Under the pieces are notes generated by a model that saw nothing but the letters and a program-made list of their open reading frames with translations, ran no database searches and was not told where the DNA came from. 7,373 bases of DNA, from positions 1 to 7,373 of the forward strand of contig JAEYRX010000031.1 in the NCBI GenBank assembly GCA_023435225.1, read 5' to 3'. The translations under genes and the position numbers were made by a program. Every line of letters begins with the position of its first letter. Position 1 is the stretch's first letter. This document shows positions 1 through 4,900 of the stretch, in pieces. Source of the DNA: Bacillota bacterium (GTDB taxonomy: Bacteria > Bacillota > UBA4882 > UBA8346).

Positions 1-241
1 TAACCGGTGTATCCGGTTCATTGATATATTGTAATAATAAAGCTTCGGTAAATCCGTCCTTATCAGGAAGGCCATCGATTATTTCTTTCTTGGCTTCGCC
101 GGAAACAACCGGTGCGGTAATTGGTTCCGCTGTTTTTAATGATGACATTTCAGTATTTTTATTAAAGTACAGAATTGAAAGTACCCCTATTACTAAAATT
201 ATAACCAGTGACACTGTTATCCAAAAATGTTTCTTTGTCAT
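1..241 (-). CDS. N-terminus of a membrane-anchored or exported protein of unknown function (partial, runs off the window)
   Basis: An open frame of 80 codons with no stop runs from an ATG at 241-239 to the window edge, so the C-terminus is missing. The start is well supported: AAGGAGG at 256-250 lies 8 nt upstream of the ATG. The protein begins MTKKHFW, a short basic stretch. A hydrophobic segment follows at about residues 6-26 (ITVSLVIILVIGVLSILYF), then a polar stretch rich in Lys, Glu, Thr and Pro. This is the pattern of a signal anchor or uncleaved signal peptide with the rest outside the membrane. I see no lipobox Cys after the hydrophobic segment. The visible residues 27-80 (including EIIDGLPDKDGFTEALLLQY) match no family I can name. 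It follows the small LuxR-type gene on the same strand after 407 nt of apparent leader, which suggests its own promoter. The existence of the gene is fairly sure; its function is unknown. Confidence 0.8.
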   Translation of the reverse strand, partial: MTKKHFWITVSLVIILVIGVLSILYFNKNTEMSSLKTAEPITAPVVSGEAKKEIIDGLPDKDGFTEALLLQYINEPDTPV

Positions 242-249
242 CTCAGTAA

Positions 250-256
250 CCTCCTT
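250..256 (-). promoter_or_regulatory. Shine-Dalgarno site of the membrane protein gene
   Basis: On the minus strand this reads AAGGAGG, a perfect match to the anti-Shine-Dalgarno complement. It lies 8 nt before the ATG at 241 and fixes that start. It also shows that the hydrophobic N-terminus of the encoded protein is really translated. Confidence 0.8.
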
Positions 257-312
257 GATGGTTTTTTAAGATTTCTTCATCGCAAAATCTCCACTTTTAG
301 AAATGAACACTT

Positions 313-356
313 TCGCTGTTGATAGAGGTATAATTTTCCTTGATTTATCACAGCGA
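313..356 (-). repeat. Imperfect inverted repeat in the leader of the membrane protein gene
   Basis: Plus-strand TCGCTGT (313-319) pairs with ACAGCGA (350-356). After a single unpaired T at 320, GATA (321-324) pairs with TATC (346-349). Together this is an 11-bp stem with one bulge. AGG (326-328) and CCT (338-340) can pair further inside the loop. No T-run follows on the minus strand, so it is not an intrinsic terminator. It could be an RNA element or an operator; its role is unknown. Confidence 0.5.
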
Positions 357-371
357 TATTAATCTTCTTCG

Positions 372-390
372 ATTGCAGCTCCGCTGCGAT
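372..390 (-). repeat. Short GC-rich hairpin in the leader
   Basis: GCAGC (375-379) and GCTGC (383-387) are perfect inverted arms around a 3-nt TCC loop. Outer A-T and T-A pairs and one G-T wobble extend the stem to 8 bp. There is no T-run after it. It lies just upstream, in transcription order, of the 356-313 inverted repeat, so the two could form a structured leader domain. Confidence 0.45.
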
Positions 391-500
391 ATGTTGTGTT
401 GTGATTAGTTTTTTGAGGCAAGCTTTTAATGCAGCAATAATGGGGATATCTTAACACTAAGTTTTCAACCGTTTATGGATAATCCCTGATTACTGATAAC

Positions 501-526
501 ATTATAAATATTTTTAAAATTGTCAA
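501..526 (-). promoter_or_regulatory. Candidate sigma-70-type promoter for the membrane protein gene
   Basis: The minus strand has a perfect TTGACA at 526-521 and a perfect TATAAT at 506-501, but the spacer is only 14 nt, short of the usual 16-18. An alternative -10 box, TGTTAT at 501-496, would give a 19-nt spacer with 4 of 6 matches. The surroundings are very AT-rich, which helps a promoter but also makes chance matches likely. It is the best promoter candidate between the LuxR-type gene and the ATG at 241. Confidence 0.4.
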
Positions 527-648
527 TTACCCATTAAGGAAATATGAAGAAAAAAGCCGGGGTATTTTTGGGGTAGTACTTAAAAAATGAAAAAGAGTAA
601 AGGAACAGTTAAGGAAATCTCCCTATTATTGTAGCCCATCCACCCGAC

Positions 649-1005
649 TTAAGCGGAAAAACGGGTTATTTTGAGGATATTCTGTCTTAATGAACCCCAT
701 TTGGTATTTTCCAAAAAACTGTATTTCAACTCAACCTTATTATGAGTACCGGTTTTTTTGTAAATATTAGAAGCATGTTTCTTAACTGTTTCCGTTGATA
801 TACTTAAAACAAAGGCAATCTCCTTATAACTTTTACCTCGCACCAAAAACTCCAAGACCTCTTGTTCACGGAAAGAAAGGCGTTTCTCGGAGAAAAATCT
901 TTCCTTACCGGTTCCATTAACTTGAATTGTGTTAAGATATCTCAAATCTCCCGGCTTTGTTCTCCTAAAACATATTTTAATCAGGTTAAGTATTTTACTT
1001 TTCAT
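649..1005 (-). CDS. Small stand-alone LuxR/GerE-type HTH transcriptional regulator
   Basis: The predicted protein has 118 residues from the ATG at 1005-1003. Residues about 43-97 form a clear LuxR (GerE) helix-turn-helix: LSFREQEVLEFLVRGKSYKE, then IAFVLSISTETVKKHASNIY, ending KKTGTHNKVEL. The recognition helix is around STETVKKHASNIYKK. The first 42 residues are basic and match no receiver, PAS or autoinducer-binding domain, so no phosphorylation or ligand input is visible. The start at 1005 is preferred over the in-frame ATG at 1041: AAAGGAG at 1023-1017 precedes it by 11 nt, while the 1041 start has no such site and falls at the predicted transcription start. An in-frame TAA (1047-1045) rules out anything longer. 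The gene follows the histidine kinase/response regulator pair on the same strand, separated by a probable terminator. It may be an independent regulator or the remnant of a longer one. DNA binding is confident; targets are unknown. Confidence 0.82.
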   Translation of the reverse strand: MKSKILNLIKICFRRTKPGDLRYLNTIQVNGTGKERFFSEKRLSFREQEVLEFLVRGKSYKEIAFVLSISTETVKKHASNIYKKTGTHNKVELKYSFLENTKWGSLRQNILKITRFSA

Positions 1006-1016
1006 TCGATGCTTGG

Positions 1017-1023
1017 CTCCTTT
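1017..1023 (-). promoter_or_regulatory. Ribosome binding site that decides the start at 1005
   Basis: The minus strand reads AAAGGAG, followed by 11 nt and the ATG at 1005. It lies downstream of the alternative ATG at 1041, which has only a weak GGTGG upstream. The shorter 118-residue product is therefore favoured over the 130-residue one. The spacing is slightly long, so the choice is not certain. Confidence 0.55.
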
Positions 1024-1026
1024 CTC

Positions 1027-1040
1027 TGACATCGATGTCA
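1027..1040. promoter_or_regulatory. Perfect 14-bp palindrome TGACATCGATGTCA, candidate operator
   Basis: TGACATCGATGTCA is identical to its reverse complement. It lies in the short leader of the LuxR-type gene, just downstream of the candidate -10 box (1053-1048) and overlapping the expected transcription start. A dimeric regulator bound there would block initiation, so autoregulation by the LuxR-type protein or control by the upstream response regulator are both possible. The palindrome is seen; the operator role is inference. Confidence 0.45.
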
Positions 1041-1047
1041 TATTTTA

Positions 1048-1075
1048 AATATACCACCAATCGCCACTCTGCAAA
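1048..1075 (-). promoter_or_regulatory. Candidate promoter of the small LuxR-type gene
   Basis: On the minus strand TTTGCA (1075-1070, 4 of 6 matches to the -35 consensus) is followed by a 16-nt spacer and TATATT (1053-1048, 5 of 6 matches to the -10 consensus). Transcription would start near 1041, giving a leader of about 35 nt to the ATG at 1005. It sits directly after the probable terminator at 1119-1094, consistent with a separate transcription unit. Confidence 0.4.
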
Positions 1076-1093
1076 AGTCGCCTGACGGATCAA

Positions 1094-1119
1094 AAAAACG
1101 ATCCGATCGGATCGTTTTT
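1094..1119 (-). terminator. Perfect 26-bp palindrome with T-run, probable intrinsic terminator (potentially bidirectional)
   Basis: Each arm is AAAAACGATCCGA followed by its exact reverse complement, centred between 1106 and 1107. As RNA it folds into a CGATCC/GGATCG stem with a GATC tetraloop and flanking A-U pairs. On the minus strand the stem is followed by seven T (1098-1092), on the plus strand by five. It lies about 175 nt past the response regulator stop and just before the promoter of the LuxR-type gene, where the end of the kinase/regulator transcript is expected. A protein-binding palindrome is the alternative reading: it contains three GATC sites, with a fourth at 1088-1091. Confidence 0.65.
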
Positions 1120-1214
1120 CGATGTTTCTAATTTTTCAGTGAGAAATGCTTTATTAAGTTTTAGAATGGCTTTATATAAAACAGTTTGTTTTGAAAAGCG
1201 TAAGCTATTATAAA

Positions 1215-1273
1215 AAATCCTGTAAATCCTGTTAATCCTGTCTATTAAAACCTTGTTTTAGACAGGATTAACA
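1215..1273. repeat. ATCCTGT-type 9-bp tandem repeat with facing inverted copy
   Basis: The plus strand carries three consecutive 9-bp units: AAATCCTGT (1215-1223), AAATCCTGT (1224-1232) and TAATCCTGT (1233-1241). The segment 1230-1244, centred on GTTAATCCTGTCTA, has an exact inverted copy at 1259-1273, giving 15-bp arms around a 14-nt centre. Inside the centre, TAAAAC and GTTTTA can also pair. Degenerate copies of ACAGGATTA continue from 1271 towards the stop codon at 1297-1295. From memory, ACAGGATTAACAGGATT-like repeats are scattered between genes in many environmental bacteria, so this is probably a dispersed intergenic repeat. It could also act as a hairpin at the 3' end of the operon mRNA; on the minus strand it ends in a run of six T (1217-1212). 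Confidence 0.7.
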
Positions 1274-1294
1274 CAGATTAACAGCATTTATAGA

Positions 1295-1933
1295 TTAAAC
1301 CAGATTATTTTTTACGGCGAAAATAGATAATTGAACTCTATCCGATAGCTCTAACTTTCTAAAAAGCTCGGAGATAAGCGTCTTGATCCGCCCTTCGGAC
1401 AAATGCAGTATACTTGCGATTTCTTTATTGGTCTTACCGATAGTAATCAAACGAATTAGTTCCAATTCCCGCTCTGATAAATTGCGTGTCAGGTTCTGGT
1501 CGACCATTTTAATGCCGGAGGTAAATTGTTTTACGGTAGTTTGATACACATTTTGATGAATAATGCGTAACCCGGAGATTGTCCCTTTAATAGCCAGTAT
1601 AAGGTCTTCGGGCTTAGAGTCTTTTAACATGTAACCGTCAGCCCCTGCCTCCATCGCTTGTAAAATATACTCCGTATCCTCATAAGTAGTTAATACGATA
1701 ATTTTTACTTGTCCTTGTTTGGCTTTGATCTTACGGGTCGCTTCAATACCATTACAATCAGGCATCCGAATGTCCATTAGGATTAAATCCGGGCCGAAAC
1801 GGTCGCACATATCCACCGCTTCATTACCGTTATTAGCAGATGCCACTACTTCGATCCCCGGATCCCGGATAATAATATTCTTTATTCCTTCTCTAAATAA
1901 TTCCTGGTCATCGGCTAATAATACCTTGATCAT
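1295..1933 (-). CDS. NarL/LuxR-family response regulator, likely partner of the upstream hybrid kinase
   Basis: The 212-residue protein has the full two-domain NarL layout. Receiver domain (about 1-120): the acidic pair D8-D9, the phosphoacceptor D54 in LILMDIRMP, T82/T83 in IIVLTTYED and K104 in GYMLKD are all present, so phosphorylation by a histidine kinase is expected. LuxR HTH (about 151-206): NLSERELELIRLITIGKTNK, then EIASILHLSE, with recognition helix SEGRIKTLISELFRKL. The ATG overlaps the stop of the hybrid kinase gene as ATGA (1933-1930), and AAGGAG lies 7 nt upstream inside the kinase gene, so translation is probably coupled. The kinase ends in a HisKA_3/HATPase_c module, the class that pairs with NarL-type regulators, so the partnership is strongly suggested. 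The C-terminal codons run close to the ATCCTGT repeat region. The regulated promoters are not known; local palindromes are candidates. Confidence 0.95.
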   Translation of the reverse strand: MIKVLLADDQELFREGIKNIIIRDPGIEVVASANNGNEAVDMCDRFGPDLILMDIRMPDCNGIEATRKIKAKQGQVKIIVLTTYEDTEYILQAMEAGADGYMLKDSKPEDLILAIKGTISGLRIIHQNVYQTTVKQFTSGIKMVDQNLTRNLSERELELIRLITIGKTNKEIASILHLSEGRIKTLISELFRKLELSDRVQLSIFAVKNNLV

Positions 1934-4900
1934 TTAACCACTCCTTCCTTTAAGGGTATTTCCACAAAAATATTGAAGCCTTTTCCTTCTGAACCGTAAC
2001 TAATACTTCCCTGCAGTTTACTAATTCTTTGTTCCATATTGAAGAGGCCGTGATTTTTTTTAATGCTGTTACAACCGCGTCCGTCATCGATGATATAAAG
2101 CCGCAGAAAATCGCCGGTTCTCCGTAAGGTAATCATTACCCGTAGAGCATGTCCGTGCTTAATTGAGTTAGTCATTGCCTCCTGACAGACCCGGTAAATA
2201 GCTTCTGCACAAGTAGGAGTTATTGACCCGAGAATACCTTCGGTGATAAATTCAATCTCCAATCCCGAAATCTCATAAACAGCAAATAAGTCCCGGAGAG
2301 CGATTAACAAGTCGTTATTTTTTAACCTTCCCGGAACCAAACCGGCTACGGAATGTTTTAATTCGGCCAAACCATCCCGGACCACTTCAATGGCTTGAGT
2401 AATATTCTCGCCGGTCTTAACCGGATTTGTCCGGTGATCAGCTTCAGAGTTTTCCAAAAGTTTGAGTAAAACATTCATGGTCTGCCCTAAGGAATCATGG
2501 ATTTCCATTGCCAGACGATTTCTTTCCTTGATTACCGCCAGTTCCTCAACCATGGAAGCGTAATCTTTCAAGTGTTTATTGGCGACCGTCAATTCTTCAT
2601 TTCTTTCATTTAACTCTTCATTTAAGACTTCCAATTGTTCGGTTCTTTCCGCCACACGCTGTTCCAATTTTTGGTTCCATTTCGACAACTTGTCCCGGGA
2701 TTCTTCGATTTTTTGTAAGTATACTTGAAGTTTCCGGTATAACTTGGCATTTTCAATGGAAACTCCCGCCTGATTGGCGATGAGATTTAAGATCTCCAAA
2801 TCATCGTCGGTAAAAAGTCCCCGCAACAAACTGCTGTCAAGGTATATCAACCCCAATATCTCTCCTTTAATCATTACCGGCGCACAAAGCACTGATTTTA
2901 TTTTTTGCCAGACAATGCTTTGTTGGGTTCGGAATAGCTCATCTACTGATGCGTCGGCAATAATCAACGGCTTCCTTTCTTTTTTAACCCGGGAGATTAT
3001 ACTTTGACTAACAATAAAATTCTCATCTTTGGCTACATTTCGGCTTACCTTTATTTCTAAACTGTTGTTATCGTTCTCCGGATATAGCATCAGTAGCCCC
3101 CGTTCGGCGCCGACCAATTCCATAGTGCTGTCCATGATTTTTTCCAGCAAGGTATTGATATCAAGAATTGAACTGATATACCTGCTTGTATCTATAGCTG
3201 TTTGTAGTTTTCGTTCGCTCCGTAAACGTTCCCTGGTATCCGGTAAAACGGGTTTTTGCACATCCATGCCGAGCATACCGGCACATCGGGCTGAATATTC
3301 CATGGCTCCGATTTCAGTAAAAACTTTATACGCCTTATACCAATATAGCTCCGCCTCTTCAAGCAAATTATTTGATTTGAGGATATTTCCGTAATCGTAA
3401 TAAGACTTGGCTTCATCATAACGCTTTCTTATTTTTTTTGAATGAGCAATAGCTTGCGCTAGTAATCTTTCCGCTTTAGGATTCAATTTTACCAATTGAT
3501 AATAATTGGCCAGCACTCGTAAGGCTAAGGCATGGTTATTAGGCCAAGATTCCGTTCTTTTAAATCCTTTCACGGCATATCTCTTGATCCTTTTCAATTT
3601 CATCTTCCGTTCTTCCTGGTTTAAAGATAAATATTCTTGCCGGTATTGCCCTATATAGGCTTCAGCTAGAAGGCTATATACATAGCACGAATAGTTTTCG
3701 AGAATCGTCCCCTGATGCTCTTCTTTTAAAGCCCTGGCTTTTTCAAGATAAACGATTGCCTTTTGATAATCGGCTCTTTCAATTTCTAAATAACCCAAAT
3801 GGAGATATACGGAAAAAGTATTGTAAACAATATTCTTGGCTTCATTGATAACCTGAGCTTTCATTGCATATTCTTCAGCTATTTTAAAATCGCCGATTTC
3901 GATATGAAAATGCAAGAAATTTTCGTAACTGGAGGATACATCATAATCATTTCTTATTTTTTGGGACATTTCCAGAAACTTGGCGTTGTAGTAAAAACTT
4001 TTCTGATAATCGGCCAGATAATAATAGTCAAAGGCAAAGTTACGATATATAAAAGCTAGTTCCCAAATATCGCCTATTTTCTTAAATCTTTCTTCAGCTT
4101 GGATAAAAGCTTCAATACTTTTTTCGTTCTCTCCCTGCCAGTTGTAACAACATCCTATCGATTGTAAACTTTTAGCGATTCCCCATTCATCCTGAAGTTC
4201 GGTATATAGCGCCAATCCTCGATGATAATACCTGTGCGCACTTTTAAATAATGAAATGGCCATGCACAACGCGGCGTAAAAATCCAAAGAACCAGCTAAC
4301 TCTGTGGATTTGCCAATCCTTAAGCGGGCAATGTTAAACATTCTGAGCACGCAATATATTAACTGATTGGTATCATTATTGATATATCCCCAATTAAGAA
4401 TGAGATAGACCTTTACAATCTCTTTATCTTTTTCTCTGGACTTACGGGTATTTTTATAGAAAAACGACTTAGGGAATGAATTTATTAACAAGTGAAATAA
4501 GAATTCTCTTCCAATTGACAGCCACGTTCTAGATTTTCCAACGGGCATGACTTCGCCCAATAGCTTTAAGGCCTTTTGGGAATATTCCTCCGATAACTTC
4601 CATAGGCCCATTTTAAAATAGGCCAGGCCTATTTTTTTATATAACTTTGCCTTATCGAGATTATTTTGCATATAAGCCGTGAGTTCTTTGGAAAGCTTGA
4701 TTGACTCTTCATATTCTCCAATTCTTAGGTATACATCAATTAAATCTTGATTCGCCGTAATCCATTGCGGTGTACCTTTATCTCCAAAGCTTTCGATTAA
4801 CCGAATTCCCTTATTATAATATTTGATCGCCTCTTGATTGGCGTAAGCCGTCTTGGCTTTATAGGCTGCCGGTAGAACATATTGCAAAACTTTTTTTTCG

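Larger units (their letters stand above)
242..648 (-). other. 407-nt non-coding stretch, probably a long structured leader
   Basis: No convincing coding frame was found on either strand. In minus-strand order it holds the following: a GGGGTA direct repeat with 11-bp period (559-575); a consensus TTGACA box (526-521); a GC-rich hairpin (390-372); a longer imperfect hairpin (356-313); a short AGATTT/AAATCT stem (290-269); and the ribosome binding site. If transcription starts near 495, the membrane protein gene has a 5' leader of about 250 nt. I looked for the cores of common riboswitches such as c-di-GMP-I, TPP and cobalamin and recognised none. I also see no clear intrinsic terminator for the LuxR-type gene ending at 649, so read-through into this stretch is possible. 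Confidence 0.45.

Noticed and set aside
21..269. 82-codon open frame on the plus strand
   Set aside because: It lies opposite the membrane protein gene, which has a strong ribosome site and a signal-anchor pattern. The plus frame has no such site and resembles no protein.
269..290. AGATTT/AAATCT stem as a terminator
   Set aside because: The stem is only 6 A/T-rich pairs, and on the minus strand it is followed by A-runs instead of a T-run.
242..500. Known riboswitch (c-di-GMP-I, TPP, cobalamin) in the leader
   Set aside because: None of the conserved core motifs of these classes could be found by eye on the minus strand.
544..634. Two tiny plus-strand frames, MKKKAGVFLG (544-576) and MKKSKGTVKEISLLL (587-634), considered as signalling or leader peptides
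   Set aside because: The first has AAGGA only 3 nt before the ATG and the second has only a weak GGGG. Both are too short to tell from chance, and no exporter or receptor is adjacent.
1006..1041. Start of the LuxR-type gene at the ATG at 1041 (130 residues)
   Set aside because: It lacks a good ribosome site, coincides with the predicted transcription start and overlaps a perfect palindrome. The ATG at 1005 has AAAGGAG upstream. It remains possible, but is less likely.
1215..1273. CRISPR-like array
   Set aside because: The units are 9 bp and directly adjacent, with no unique spacers, and no cas gene is present.
2774..3394. Plus-strand open frames opposite the GAF-coding region and the end of the TPR-coding region of the kinase gene
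   Set aside because: They are shadows of a well-supported coding frame, with no ribosome sites and no recognisable domains.
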